Part shown: positions 33,196 through 45,020 of the stretch, piece by piece
Numbering within the stretch: position 1 is the stretch's first letter
How the letters are laid out: every line of letters starts with the position of its first letter
Assembly: GCA_018398585.1 (NCBI GenBank)
Contig: JAGTTD010000013.1
Coordinates: forward strand, 33,407,631 to 33,471,630
Direction: 5' to 3'
Origin: Simmondsia chinensis
Taxonomy: Eukaryota > Streptophyta > Magnoliopsida > Caryophyllales > Simmondsiaceae
DNA length: 64,000 nucleotides
Position numbers and translations under genes: made by a program
Notes under the pieces: model-generated
Seen by the model: the letters and a program-made list of their open reading frames with translations, nothing else
What the model was told of the DNA's origin: nothing
The model's database searches: none

Positions 33196-33600
33196 AAACT
33201 ATTCATTTTTGAAGCAAGTTCATGAGATAAGAGCTCATATACCAACCTTTGAAAGCCGATGTCCATGTTAAGAGAAAAGTTGTATCCTCCTTATCATTGT
33301 GAAAAAGAAAGTAGGTTGTACATGAGCCAAAGTTGAATCCAAGCTTATAACTAGTGACTCGGTTTGTAAATATTTTGTTCACCTAGCTCGGTTCTTCGTT
33401 CAACAAGCTTTGAGACTTTTGGCTTGAGCTCGCTCGGATCAATTAGTTGAGATCTAGTATGGATTGATGATTTTAGAGTTGAGCCAGGCTCATTTACACA
33501 CAAATTTAGTTTCTTTTAAGCAAATTTAGGCACCTACCTTGCACATTTGGCACACATCAGCTTATAATTTAGCTTGATTTTGAATCATTTAAGCTCGTTT
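33196..33600. other. No feature recognised
   Basis: No ORF, repeat or terminal motif I can identify. Confidence 0.4.
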
Positions 33601-33760
33601 TCCCTTTTTTTTTTTATAATTAGAGAAATAACTCTTCATATAAAGCTGGTGCGTGCACCAAAGCTCAGCACGAGAAAGCCCACAAAAGCAGAAAAAGAAA
33701 AAACATAACAAACTCCAAAAAAACCTGGACTCCTACGACCACACCGCACCAACTCCTCAA
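33601..33760 (-). mobile_element. L1-type tail
   Basis: Poly-T, ATAATTAGAGAAATAACTC, then a short GC-richer stretch (GCTGGTGCGTGCACC) and an A-rich run. Same layout as 4870 and 54645. Confidence 0.55.
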
Positions 33761-34124
33761 ATACAATAACATACCTAAAAAATATTGTAAACCTATACCT
33801 GCATCAATTCTCAGAGATAAAAAGTAAAATAGATCACACCTACCTTGACTTCCAAACCTAAAAGGCTAAAATACCCTGTAGGCATTATTTTTTGGCAATA
33901 GTCACCACAAGAAAATAGGATATTGAATTATCAAAAATTTAAAAAAGAAAAAAGAAATGGGATATTAAAAACGGCCTAAATCGTCTCAAATCCATTTAAA
34001 AGCTATGGCAAATTAAAAAAAAAAATGAAAAAAAAACCCTCTCTAAACTGTAGCAAAAATGCCCATAGCTAGTTGAAAATTTATAAAAAATGCTTGGTCA
34101 AAAAAATCAAACGTACTAACTATT

Positions 34125-34267
34125 CATACAAAACAAGAGCAACTAGCTCATAGCCTAGTGATAAGGCGCCCGGTTGCCGTGTGAGAGCGTCGGGGTTCGA
34201 GCACCACTGGTGACCCCCTCCCCTGCCTTTACCAACATATTAAAAAAAAAAATTGCATACAAAACAA
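34125..34267 (+). mobile_element. tRNA-derived SINE with 12-bp TSD
   Basis: The element proper is 34137-34255 (119 bp). It is flanked by CATACAAAACAA at 34125-34136 and 34256-34267. The head has an A-box-like TAGCCTAGTGATAAGG (34151) and a B-box-like GGGTTCGAGCAC (34193), the pol III promoter pair of tRNA genes. It ends in a poly-A. This is a different SINE class from the 5S-headed ones, with an L1-type poly-A tail. Confidence 0.85.
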
Positions 34268-34899
34268 TGCATTTCTTAAACATATATATACAAAAAAATT
34301 CTTCTAAGCAAATTAAGAGTAAAAAAAAAAAAAAATTCCTCTAAGCAAATTAAGAGTTAAAAAAGAAAATCATTAAAAGTAAAATTGGTGGAAAAGGTTA
34401 AAGACAGAACGAAAAAATTTTAATTTATGAGAATGACAATTTCACAATACAGTATGTTACTATTATAGGACAATAAACCAAATATTCAAGAAACAAAGTA
34501 GACAGCAACAATAACAATAACAACAGTTTAGTACCTCAATAACAATAACAAAGTAGATAATATTGCTGAAAATGTTTATTAAACTCTCAAATAACATATC
34601 AATTTTTTTAAGAAAGCTTTAAAAAAATTAATATGTAATTAGAGATTGTAATAATTAACGCCGGTCCCTCCAAAATGACATCCCAAAACTGCAAAGGCAT
34701 GGAACCTGCAACACAATATTTGAAGGAAAATAATATCAACAATATAATTATTGGAGCTTTTTTTTCTTTTTTTTTTTAATAATTAAAAACGGTGAGCAAA
34801 TAATGTTTCATCAAGAGAGTACTCGGCATGATCAAATAAAGAAAGGCACATAAGAATGAAAGAAATTGAAGAAGTGACACATCAAAATTAAAGCCATAC
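34268..34899. other. AT-rich DNA with an L1-type tail
   Basis: A repeated phrase ATTCYTCTAAGCAAATTAAGAGTxAAAAA occurs at 34298 and 34335. An inverted L1-type tail is at about 34758-34870 (poly-T, ATAATTAAAAACGGTGAGC). Another copy of TAACAACAGTTTAGTACCTCAA at 34520 may be a very short RTE tail. Confidence 0.45.
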
Positions 34900-36672
34900 T
34901 ATGAGAGAATTAGATCTACAAAAACCCCATACTTGGCTATGGCATTACTAGATATGCTCTCTCTTCTCGTTGACTATTAACTCGGTTTTATTAACGCTTC
35001 CATTCTCCGTAATCTACAAAATGTAACAGGTCCTAGTGGTCGTATCTTTGTCAATCTGGATTACTCAACATAGGTTCATATAGATCGTTGCTTGAGGAGC
35101 CACATCTCTATTACTTTGGACCACTCTACACTCAACAACATTTACACCAAGCCGAATTCCAAAGCTATTCGCGAAACTCTGAGAAGCGTTACATGGACCA
35201 TTTCTTTACAAGTGAACGAAGTTACAACAAGAGTTTGTTATTCTTCACATGGAGGGCTCTCCGATTGATGGTTACATGAGGAAGTTCAAGTCTTTTTCCT
35301 AGAGTTTTACTGCGGTTCAAGCTCTGATTTTAGATACGAAGTTGGTATTGTATGCCCTTCACGAACTTCCGCTCTCTTAATATTGATTCTTTTGGCTCTA
35401 TTATAAATCATGGTACGTGCGGTTCAACATTCAAGCTCTTGTGGACCAACTTATGATGTGAGGAAAAGCACCTTATTTTCTAAGACCTCTCCATCAACAC
35501 CACCCATCATAGGCACTGGGTTAAAACACTACCCAGACCCATGAGCAGGACAATCGTGAAGGTGGAGGTTGTTGGGGTTCAAGACATCGCCATGGCAACT
35601 GTAGTGAGCAAGGAGCTGCCTCTCCAATCATGCAAAGCGGATAAGTAATTTAGTATGTGGTCTCACCTATTTCCCTTGCTAGGTCTTCTGGTAACTCCTT
35701 TATCTTGGTGCAGGTGTATTTGGTTCTTCTTGTTCTAGTTTATGTTAAATCTACTGTTTCACTGGTCATAATGCTAGTGATTGCGCTAATTTCTATAACT
35801 AAGCCTACATCGTTACCTCGATGATTAGCTATTATACCTACAAGCGAACACTTGAAAAGCAACCGATACCTTGACTAGGGTGCAAGTGCACAAATGACCC
35901 TAATTGAACACATGATTGCCTCCCCCTTTACTCACAAGAGAAACAATAAAAAGGCAATTGTCACTCTCCCAATAGCCCATGTTGGGATGTCTATCATCCC
36001 TGCTCGAACGCTCTCTATTCTTAAAAATGTTTTTCATGTCCCCCAGCTGAAATAAAAATCTTCTTTCTATTGAACAATTTTGAAGCTACAACAATTGCCA
36101 TGTTTTGTTTGATACTTCTTCGTTTTCAATCCAGGACGATATTGCGTGCAGAACATTACTTCGGGCTCAAAGTGATGGAGATCTCTATCCATTTCTAGTG
36201 GGTTGTATGTCTCCTCCTTTGGCTTTTACCGCTCGGATCTCGGCTAACATGTGGCACCGGCAGCTTGGTTAGTTAGGTTCTAATGTCTTTTCTTTCTATA
36301 TTGCTTCATTGTTGTATTTTGTTGTCTAGCTCTAGATCCCCTCACTGTGTTGTTTGTGTCCTTTAACCAAGTATAAGAATCTTCCTTTTATTTGGCATTC
36401 GTTAGTTGTTTTGCATCTTGGTTTGCACTACCATATTTGCTTTTTCGAATATTATACTCCTTTCACTTAGCTCTATCCACTTCATTTTAAATTTAAAGTA
36501 TTTGATGCCTTAAAATGCTTAAAAACTTTAGTTTAGAATTTAGTTCAAAAGTTCAAGAGTTTTCAAAGTGACGATAGTTATGAATATAACAACCTCGGAG
36601 TATACTCCTTCTGTGAGTCCTTAGATGTTCACTGTTAATTTTCATGCTCACATACTCCATAGAAGAATGGAA
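34900..36672 (+). pseudogene. Old Ty1/copia element, part 1: gag to integrase
   Basis: Heavily decayed, with frameshifts and stops throughout. Recognisable in order: a gag-like block IDGYMRKFKSFS, LYALHELPLS (35255-35400); a zinc-knuckle-like CFTGHNASDCANF (35755); protease-region NVFHVPQL (36030); GAG_pre-integrase RAQSDGDLYPF and WHRQLG (36165-36270); integrase VFQSDDSYEYNN and FSCSHTP (36555-36660). It is cut near 36670 by an L1 LINE and resumes near 46404: the frame reads aat gga att, then aca gag agt across the junction. Confidence 0.65.
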
Positions 36673-38371
36673 TTACTTTTGGATCAAGTCTTCAATCATA
36701 TGGGCTTTGGCCCTAGATAGAGAGTGTGGATCTTAGAATGCATTAATTCTCCCTCTATGTCGATTCTAGTAAATGGTCGTCCAACAAATCACCATTTGAG
36801 ATGGAACATGGACTACGACAAGGTGACCACTTTCTCCTTTCCTCTTTATCCTTACTTTGTAGGTGTTGAATCAGCTTCTAAACTAAGTTGTCCGAGCAGG
36901 TGTTATTAATATGCTCGAGATTTCAAAAATTCGGGTAACTCTAACCCATCTTCAATTTGTGGATTATACTCTCTACCCGGAGAATCAAGACATGATTTTG
37001 GGTGTCAAAAACGTTCTCAAGGGCTTCAAAGCACTTTTAGGGTTTCAAATCAAGTTCTTCAAGTCAACGCTCATCAGTATTGGGATGCATGCTCAGTGGA
37101 CCTCGAATATTACAGAGAAGATCGATTGCGGTGTTGCAACGTTACCCACAAAGTACTTAGGAATTCTGCTAGGTGCAAATCTGAGTCTTATGGATACATG
37201 GAAGCCGATCATTGTCTGAATTCAGAAGAAGTTATCCGGGTGGAAAGCTAAGATCTTGTCAAAGGTGAGTTGCTTAACTTTAATAAAGCTGTATTGATCA
37301 ATCTTCCTACACACTACCTTTCCATTTTCCGAATGCCAAAGAAAGTATCAAAGAAGATCATCAAGTTACAAAGGCGCTTCTTTTCAGGTAACAACGATAA
37401 TGATAGCTGTCTACCATGTCTTAGATGGGAGCTTGTTCCAATGCTGAAGCACCTTGGGGGCCTTGGAGTTGAGGATTTAAAAATCAGAAATCTGGCTTTG
37501 TTGTGCAAGTGGTGTTGGCGATTCTCTGAGAAAGGCTCGTCACTTTGGAAGCAAGTTGTTTGTTCTATCCATGGGGGCTGAAATCATGAATGGCAAGCCG
37601 ATTGAGGTTGAAAAGCATGTGGACCACCGTTATAAAGGTGGTCAACCAGTTAGGCGAGCTTAATGTCGTTAGTAAAGCTATGGGGCTCAGGCTTGGGAGC
37701 GGTGCCAAAATTAAGTTCTAGAAAGATAAATGGGTAGTGGAGAAAAATTTTCTAAAATTTTTCTCGGATTTTTTTTCGTGTTCTGCTTCAACACAACCAC
37801 TTTATTAAGGAGATGGGTTTTTAGGATGGTCATGATTGGAGGCGGCTTCTAAATTGGAGGCATCATCTTTTTACTAGAGAATAGCCTTCCTTGGTCAAGA
37901 TACAATGCTTTCTCCAATCGGGTCGCCCAGTCCTGGACTTTAAGGATGTTGCATGGTGGACTCATGAATGCAATGGTGAGTTTCCCGTAAATTCTTTCAC
38001 GCATGCAGCTTGGGAACACATGCCTAGGATCTCAACTATTGATCATCTTATTTGAGGAGTTTGGAAGGGTTTAGCCCCTCCCAAGGTGGAATTGCTTGTA
38101 TGGATGACTCTATTGGGGAAAATGAACACAAAAGATCGACTATGGAACTTGGGGATTATAGTAGAGGAGGATGAATGGTGCCCACTATGCAAGGTTCACG
38201 TTGAATGTGTTGATTACATATTCCTTGGGTGTGGTGTCTCATGGGGAATATGGAAAAAGATGTCTGGAATGGTGGGGACTCTCCTGGGTTTTACTACGTA
38301 GTGTTAAAGAGCTTTTTGGACAATAGATCACGTGTTATGTGGGTGGCAAGTTCAAGACAAAGGTTTGGATC
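36664..38371 (+). pseudogene. L1-type LINE RT, part 1 (inserted in old copia)
   Basis: Contains LLLDQVFNHMGFGPR, ILECINSPSMSILVNGRPT (RT core), THLQFVDYTLY (the box normally FADD, here VDY, so one catalytic Asp is lost), LPTKYLGILLGA, WELVPMLKHLGGLGVEDL and the zf-RVT motif EWCPLCKVHVECVDYIF (near 38175). Several frameshifts and stops. It is 5' truncated. It is interrupted at 38372 by a copia element and continues at 45692. Confidence 0.8.
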
Positions 38372-38992
38372 TGTGAAGAAAACTTTAACAAATCTAATAT
38401 ACTATGATACCAATTTGTCAGGAAAATCTTAATGCGGAAGCGTAAACCCTGATTACTTGATTCGATTCAAATAATATGACTCACACAAAACGAGAAGTAA
38501 ACAAATATTGAGAAAGAAAGAATAAAACAGGAACACACAATATTTACGTGGAAACCCCTCTACAGTCGAGAGGGGAGAAAACCACGGGAGGAGATGGAGA
38601 TTCTTTATTAACTGAACGGAAGAATTACAACGACACTTCCCAGAACGAGATATATGGAAGAATTACAATCACTCCCTCTGAACTCTCGTAGCACTCAAAA
38701 TCTTGGAGGAATTACGAAATCACCTCTTTTTCTCTCAATGGCGGCGCCTCACCTTTGATTGGATACTTTATGACGTAAACCCTACGTCCTTTATATAGAC
38801 GCAGGTCAGGAGGGACCCAATCGATCGGGAAACACCCGATCAATCGGCACCCCGATCGATCGGAACGGGCCGATCGATCGGTCCTCTAATTTCCTAAAAA
38901 CTCCCGAATCTTTCCTTAAATCACCTGATCGATCGATGACCCTACGGCAACCCCATAACATTAAAACAAGTAATTTGAGACATAACCTAACA
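38372..38992 (-). repeat. copia-1 LTR (3' LTR)
   Basis: 621 bp. Contains a TATA box (TATATAA on the minus strand, 38791-38797). Upstream of it is an array of GATCGATC palindromes (about 38818-38950). Confidence 0.9.
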
Positions 38993-39070
38993 AATCTCCA
39001 CCTTGGCTCAAATTACATACATAAAAGAATTTCCTCCACCTTCTCCACTAAACCCCCACACACGGGGTTA

Positions 39071-39298
39071 TCACAACGAAACGCGAAACCTACCTGAGTC
39101 CGAGCGACGCTTGAACTTCCTGCTAGGTAGAAACTGAGTGAACATATCTGAGAGGTTATCAGCAATGCCAATCTTCTTGTTCTCTGAATTGGCTCTTGAC
39201 ATACTATTTGAAACAGCTACCTGCTGTTGAACTGTGTTACTTAACTGAACTCCCTCTGGCTTACTCACCTGGCCTGAATCACAACCAACTGATGACAT
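39071..39298 (-). pseudogene. copia-1 RNase H C-terminal remnant
   Basis: The reading frame contains KKIGIADNLSDMFTQFLPSRKF, which corresponds to the xxNxADMLTKxLPxxKF end of copia polyproteins. It follows the pre-integrase region almost directly, marking the internal deletion. Confidence 0.65.
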
Positions 39299-40704
39299 CT
39301 TCTATGGAGACAATAACGAAGACTCACCAAACGTGACACGTCTACTCGTCAGGAATTGCTTGAAGCGAAAACCTTTCTGCTTTCCATAAAGCCTTGTTCA
39401 CATACCACCAGTCCTGTAGACCGACCACACAAAGAGCCTCTCACACTGTGCTCAGATAGACTCCTATCACCTGAATGATCCAATCACAAACGTCCTAAAT
39501 TTGTGATTTCTGGTTCTGTCAACAACAAGGATGATGAAGATACTGCAACAGATTTAACAACTGTGAAACCGACAAGTTCATAGAACGTACCTAACCTTCT
39601 GCCCTTCATAACTATCAATGCACCCTTAACGACCCTCAAAACTCCACTTTCAGCTGTGTACCTGTACCCTTTAGACTCAAGAGTACCTAAAGATATGAGA
39701 TTCTTCTTCAAATCAGGAACATGACAAACATCGCCCAAAACCCTGATAGTGCCATCGAACATCCTAAAACGAATTGTTCCTGTACCCAAAACTTTGCATG
39801 AAGTATCATTACCCATCAAAGCAACTCCACCTTGAATTGACTCATACGTGGAAAACCAATCCCGATTGGGACAGACATGATAGGAGCAACCCGAATCCAA
39901 AATCCAACTATCTTCCAAATTGAACTGAGGTTCAGACACAGACAATAGAAAATCTTCATTCTCACCATTCACAACACTAGCTGCTATGGATCTCTGGTCA
40001 GACCTGTTATCTGCTTCTAATTTTCTCTTAAGCTTATAACAGTCTTTCTTAATGTGCTCTTTCTTATGACAGTAGTTACAGGTTAGGTCTTGATACCTAG
40101 ACTTAGACTTGTTTCCACTATGATCATACTCAGTTCTCCCCTTCACAAATAAACCACTACCCGAGTTATACACGGAATCAGATAATTCTTTATCTACTCG
40201 TTCTTTACTCAGTAGGTTTCTCTTAACTTCATCAGCAGATATGGTTTGTCTACCCCCATATATCATGCTTTCGACAAAACTCTTATATGAAGTAGAGAGA
40301 GAACATAACAACAACATTGCCCGATCTTCATCCTTAGGAACATCATCCAATTCTTTCAAATTTTGAATAGTTGAATTAAATTCACTGACGTGATTCTTAA
40401 GTGACGTACCTTCTGACATACGAAAAGTGAACAACCGGCGCTTAACTGCGAGTTTGTTGGAGACAGACTTGAAACATAACATATCCTGCAATTTCAACCA
40501 CAACTCTTTAGCGGTCTTCACTTCCAAAACTTCTGTCAAAACGTCATCGGTAAGACATATCTGAATTGCTGTGAGCGCCTTCTCATCTAACTCCTCTCAT
40601 TGTGCTTCTGTAAGATTCTCTGATTTCTTCTCTTTTCCATCTAAAGCTTTCTTCAAGTCATTTTGAGTCAAGAGGCCTTTAACGCGAACCTGCCATAAGC
40701 TGAA
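39299..40704 (-). pseudogene. copia-1 gag-protease (main block)
   Basis: The UBN2-type gag is clear (LWLKLQDML, FRMSEGTSLKNHVSEFNSTI, LLCSLSTSYKSFVESM), then the zinc knuckle CNYCHKKEHIKKDC (CX2CX4HX4C) and a protease with WILDSGCSYHVCP, where DSG is the catalytic triplet. Near 39440-39330 the GAG_pre-integrase/integrase start (a GKQKGFRFK-like piece in another frame) is still visible. One nonsense codon lies upstream at 40597-40599, where a Trp is usual before EELDEKAL. The 5' end of gag lies beyond the nested element, at 44928-44982. Confidence 0.85.
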
Positions 40705-41703
40705 TGTCACGGGACGGTTTTTGACACCCTTGTCAAGCCCGTGCGCCACTTAACTTCACTCCGAAAGTACCTCGCTAAGTCAGGCTTCTCGATAACCCGG
40801 AGGTTATGTTTATGCGGAAATAATATAATGCGGAAGTATTTAACACAAGGAAAGCGTTTAGAAGACAAGGGAAAATATTAGTGACACAAGTATGATTCAC
40901 ACGTTTAAGTATATGGAACAATAGAGAGAGAGATTGGATTAATTGGGTTGATCTCCGTCTCCCCTTGGCAATGCCATGCCATCTTTATTTATACTCAAGC
41001 ATATTTACAATTAAAGGAATACATCTCTTCACCAAAAGACATAACTCTACCTATGTACATGCATGCACACGGTTGGGACACTCCCCATGTATAAACCGTG
41101 TGCATGTATCTTATTCTAGATACATTGAATAAATCCATCCTAAGTACATGTATCCACATGAACTGTGTGACATGCTAGGGACGCGCCTCTTCCCTTAGGG
41201 ACGTGTCTCTATATGCAAACCGTGTCCATGTGCATACATTTACAAGCATCCTACTTTTATATGGAAGGGACATGTCCTTCTCCTAAAGAGCCGTGTACAA
41301 TGTACCAAGTCAAGGTTCATTGGACACCTCTCTACTTGTCAAGGACATGCCTCCATGGATGGGACGTGACCCCCTCATGAGACCCGCGCACTTGGACCAT
41401 GTCAAGGACTCAAGGGACGTGTCTCTTCATGCCAAGGGACACGTCTCCCCCACATACACTCATCCATCAAAGGAAGGGTCATGTCCATTCCCAAAGGCCC
41501 GTGTGCATGGACCTTGTCAAGGCCCCATGGGGCACGTCCTTTGCACCAAGGGACATGACTCTTCATACATACATGAACTCAAACTCAAAACATAAGTTAT
41601 GAATATTCTTGAAGGCACTAGCACGTCCTAGGCCCTTCTAGAATATTCCTAAGTACAAGGCCTACTTAAGTAAAAATCCAACTAAGTTAGGCGGTCCGTG
41701 ACA
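40705..41703 (-). repeat. Chromodomain element LTR (3')
   Basis: 999 bp. TATAAATA on the minus strand at 40986-40993. It contains many copies of GGGACAYGYC/GACRTGTCCC-like motifs (41165-41560), also present in the other LTR. Confidence 0.95.
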
Positions 41704-41759
41704 CTCTGCCCCACCCAAGCCATTGACGCCCTCGTCAATGCCAAGTGGCTTTGAATGCC

Positions 41760-43904
41760 TCAAATGCCTCCCGAAGCTTCAATGTTTGGAAGGCCCTTCC
41801 AACGAACCAAGTACTCCATGTACTTAGTCCTTCCCCTGCGTCCCAAGTCTTGTTCAGCAAGGTCATCAGTGTTGGCACGCATCAAGTGCCTCAAGTTCAG
41901 CTTGCCCCGGTCTTGTAGAGGTTCTAGCGTCCATGGTCCATGACAAGCATTCTTTGGCAATGTCCTTGTCCTAAGCCTCAGCGTCTCCTTGTCCGGTGCA
42001 ACCTTGAATAGCTCCCATGTTGCAAAGTGATACACAGCCGTGCGCATCCCATGCCAACAAGTGTGCAACCCATGTGCACTCCAATGCAAGTCATGCGCAC
42101 CCATGCCTAGGTCGTGCGCACTCAAGTAGAAGTCATGCGCATCAAGTCCCAAGTCATGTGCATCCAAATGCAAGTGATGCGCAGCCCAGCGCATCCCATG
42201 TCCTGTCTTGCGCACCCAGTGCGCGTCCCCTGTCAGCCCAGGCGCGGCCAAAGTCGCTGTCACCACATCCTGAACCTTAGTGCTTGTCCGCACCTCAGTT
42301 CCATGGTCCTGGGCCTGTGCCTCGGCACACACAGAACCCTGGGCCTGCTCCTGCGTAACCTGGGCCTGCGTCTGAACCAACGCAGCACCCTGGGCCTGCG
42401 TCTGAACCAGCGCAGCGTCCTGCGCCTGTGTCATGACATGGGCCTGCGCTTGAACCTGCGCAGCAACCCGTGCCTTGCTTCTGTTGTCACCAGTGCCTTC
42501 CGAATCCAGAGCCTTAGGTTGTGCCTGGTCTAGGACCTGCGCCCTGACATGCGCAGCCCTATGCCCACCATGCCCAAAGTAGGCCTCACTCTCGGAAGCT
42601 CCGTGCGTTACCTGTGCTTCGGTTCTAGTAACACAAGTCTGAACCTCTCCATGCTCCATTGCTTTGGTTCTGTCAGCACCTTGGGCCTGCGTAATGCACG
42701 CATGCCCCTAATCTTGGGCATGTTCCCGTACCACGGTTGTCCTTCGTGCACCATGTTGTGCATCCTGCTTGACCTCCACGAACCCGCTCGCTTTGGTCAT
42801 TTGGATCCCCTTGGCCTGCGCAATGTACGCACCCTTGGCTGACCCAAGCACACTCCAACACGCTCCCTGTTGGACCTCAGCACACCCTTGTGCCTTAGTC
42901 TGGTGGACCCCCTTGGCCTGTGCCCCATGCACACCCGCGGCTGACCCACGCTCCTCATCACAGGTATACGTTTGGACCTCCACATTCTCAAGTGTTTCAG
43001 CCCCATGAGCCCCCAAGGCCTGCGCAACGCGCGCACCCAAGGGAAACTCATGTGTACTCTCTCGGACCTCCACGCCTCCATGCGCCTTGGCCCTTTGGAC
43101 AGGTTCACTGTCCGTACTGCTCCCTAGGGTCTGGGCCCGTGTCTGGACATGCCCAGCACCCTGACTTCGTGTCCCTGTGATCTGGGCCTGCACCCTATCA
43201 CGCGCAGCACCTGGGGCCTGCGCCTGGACATGCGCAGCACCCTGCATCTGTGTCCGGACATGCACAACGTGCTGTGCCCTGTCCGTGTCAAGTTCTGGAA
43301 TTCCTGGGACCTGTGTACCCTGCGCGGTCCGTTGCACTTGGGCACTGTCCTGCGTCCTGACATAGGCCTGCGTCTGAACCAACGCAGCCCGTGTCTCATC
43401 TGGAACTCCTAGGACCCGTGCACCCGACACTGTCCGTTGTGTCTGGGCACAGTCCTGGGCATCACCCTGCGCAGCACCACGCAAGTCTCCCCCAACCTGC
43501 GTGCTGCCCACAAATGGTCCTGTGTAAGCTTCCTTGTTTACCGGTTCTGTCCCTTGTTCAAGTGCAGCCACCCGCGCCTCCAATGCCACCCTTTTTGGAC
43601 AGTCACGTGCGTAGTGGTTTTCTCCACACAAGAAACAGTTGCGACGTCTAACTCGCTTGCCCCCAAATCCCATAGCACTTCCACACAAAGTATCCACGGT
43701 TTTATGGACCTCTTGGACTACACCCGATTCCAACTCCATCCTGGCATCACGTATGTCAAGACTCGTAAGCGCACTCCGCCTCACATGCAGGTCCTTACCC
43801 TTGCTTGACACCCCTCCACGTGTCTCAGGCCATTCTCTTGGTTGTTCCTCCACAACTTGTGACGTACTAACGTTCCCATCTTCTACAGCAACGCTTCCTG
43901 CCAT
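41760..43904 (-). pseudogene. Zinc-knuckle / repeat / chromodomain polyprotein, one nonsense codon
   Basis: The start is Met at 43904, just after the PBS. About 715 codons lie in one frame, interrupted only by TAG at 42708-42710. Residues 1-89 are short and unlike a capsid. The knuckle is C90-x2-C93-x3-H97-x4-C102 followed by PKR, the CFxC-GxxH-xARDCPKR type of plant chromoviruses. About residues 130-620 are low-complexity, with Gln/Ala/Thr-rich (TQAQ, VQTQAQG) and His/Asp-rich (AHDLGLDAHD) tandem repeats. The C-terminus has EYLVRWKGLPNIEAS, the core of a chromodomain, which in chromoviruses guides integration to marked chromatin. The end after EAS seems shifted by one base. No enzymatic domain is present, so any movement would need proteins from another element. 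Confidence 0.8.
42020..42480 (-). repeat. Coding minisatellite (AHDLxxx and TQAQ repeats)
   Basis: 42050-42195 has about six 24-bp units around a GTCATGCGCA core, encoding AHDLGLD/AHDFYLS/AHDLGMG variants. 42330-42450 has 36-45-bp units encoding VQTQAQGAAL variants. Similar, more diverged repeats continue from 43100 to 43450. Confidence 0.75.
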
Positions 43905-43928
43905 TCTCGTAACTGCTCTGATACCAAC

Positions 43929-44927
43929 TGTCATGGGACAGTTTTTGACACCCTTGTCAAGCCCATGCGCCACTTAACTTCACTCCGAAAGTACCTCGCT
44001 AAGTCAGGCTTCTCGATAACCCATTGGTTATGTTAATGCGGAAATAATATAATGCGGAAGTATTTAACACAAGGAAAGCGTTTAGAAGACAAGGGAAAAT
44101 ATTAGTGACACAAGTATGATTCACACGTTTAAGTATATGGAACAATAGAGAGAGAGATTGGATTAATTGGGTTGATCTCTGTCTCCCCTTGGCAATGCCA
44201 TGCCATCTTTATTTATACTCAAGCATATTTACAATTAAAGGAATACATCTCTTCACCAAAAGACATAACTCTACCTATGTGCATGCATGCACACAGTTGG
44301 GACACTCCCCTTGTATAAACCGTGTGCATGTATCTTATTCTAGATACATTGAATAAATCCATCCTAAGTACATGTATCCACATGAACCGTGTGACATGCT
44401 AGGGACGCGCCTCTTCCCTTAGGGACGTGTCTCTATATGCAAACTGTGTCCATGTGCATACATTTACAAGCATCCTACTTTTATATGGAAGGGACATGTC
44501 CTTCGCCTAAAGAGCTGTGTACAATGTACCAAGTCAAGGTTCATTGGACACCTCTCTACTTGTCAAGGACATGCCTCCATGGATGGGACGTGACCCCCTC
44601 ATGAGACCCGCGCACTTGGACCATGTCAAGGACTCAAGGGACGCGTCTCTTCATGCCAAGGGACACGTCTCCCCCACATACACTCATCCATCAAAGGAAG
44701 GGTCATGTCCATTCCCAAAGGCCCGTGTGCATGGACCTTGTCAAGGCCCCATGGGGCACGTCCTTTGCACCAAGGGACATGACTCTTCATACATACATGA
44801 ACTCAAACTCAAAACATAAGTTATGAATATTCTTGAAGGCACTAGCACGTCCTAGGCCTTTCTAGAATATTCCTAAGTACAAGGCCTACTTAAGTAAAAA
44901 TCCTACTAAGTTAGGCAGTCCGTGACA
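43929..44927 (-). repeat. Chromodomain element LTR (5')
   Basis: 999 bp, same length as its partner. TATAAATA on the minus strand at 44210-44217. The PBS begins next to its inner end. Confidence 0.95.
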
Positions 44928-44982
44928 TGAAGCTCCCTTGACCACCAAACTTCTCAACTTCGGATCTAATTACGGACGTCAT
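44928..44982 (-). pseudogene. copia-1 gag, N-terminal piece
   Basis: ATG at 44980-44982, followed by MTSVIRSEVEKFGGQGSF, the usual start of copia gag (xxKFxGxNFxxW). The frame is cut by the chromodomain element and continues at 40704. Confidence 0.8.
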
Positions 44983-45020
44983 ATTATCAAATCGAAATAA
45001 ACAGGGCTCTGATACCAATT

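Larger units (their letters stand above)
40701..44931 (-). mobile_element. Chromodomain-only LTR element (Ty3/gypsy derivative), 4223 bp, nested in copia-1
   Basis: The element proper is 40705-44927, with TSD TGAA on both sides. Both LTRs are 999 bp (40705-41703 and 43929-44927), start TGTCACGG/TGTCATGG and end CCGTGACA, and differ at roughly 17 positions by eye. A PBS complementary to initiator tRNA-Met (TTGGTATCAGAGC) adjoins the right LTR. GGTGGGGCAGAG precedes the left LTR as polypurine tract. It encodes a zinc knuckle, a repetitive tract and a chromodomain, with no protease, RT, RNase H or integrase. Removing it and one TTCA restores the copia-1 gag frame (GSF|SLWQ). Confidence 0.9.

Noticed and set aside
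34137..34255. tRNA gene
   Set aside because: A and B boxes are present but there is no cloverleaf; a poly-A tail and 12-bp TSD show it is a SINE.
41293..41602. Identical ~100-aa ORFs at 41293 and 44517 (plus)
   Set aside because: They lie inside the two LTRs and are duplicated only because LTRs are; no domain or start context.
41760..43980. Many overlapping ORFs on both strands with His/Cys/Pro-rich or Arg-rich products
   Set aside because: GC-rich tandem repeats keep several frames open. Only the minus frame links PBS, zinc knuckle and chromodomain.
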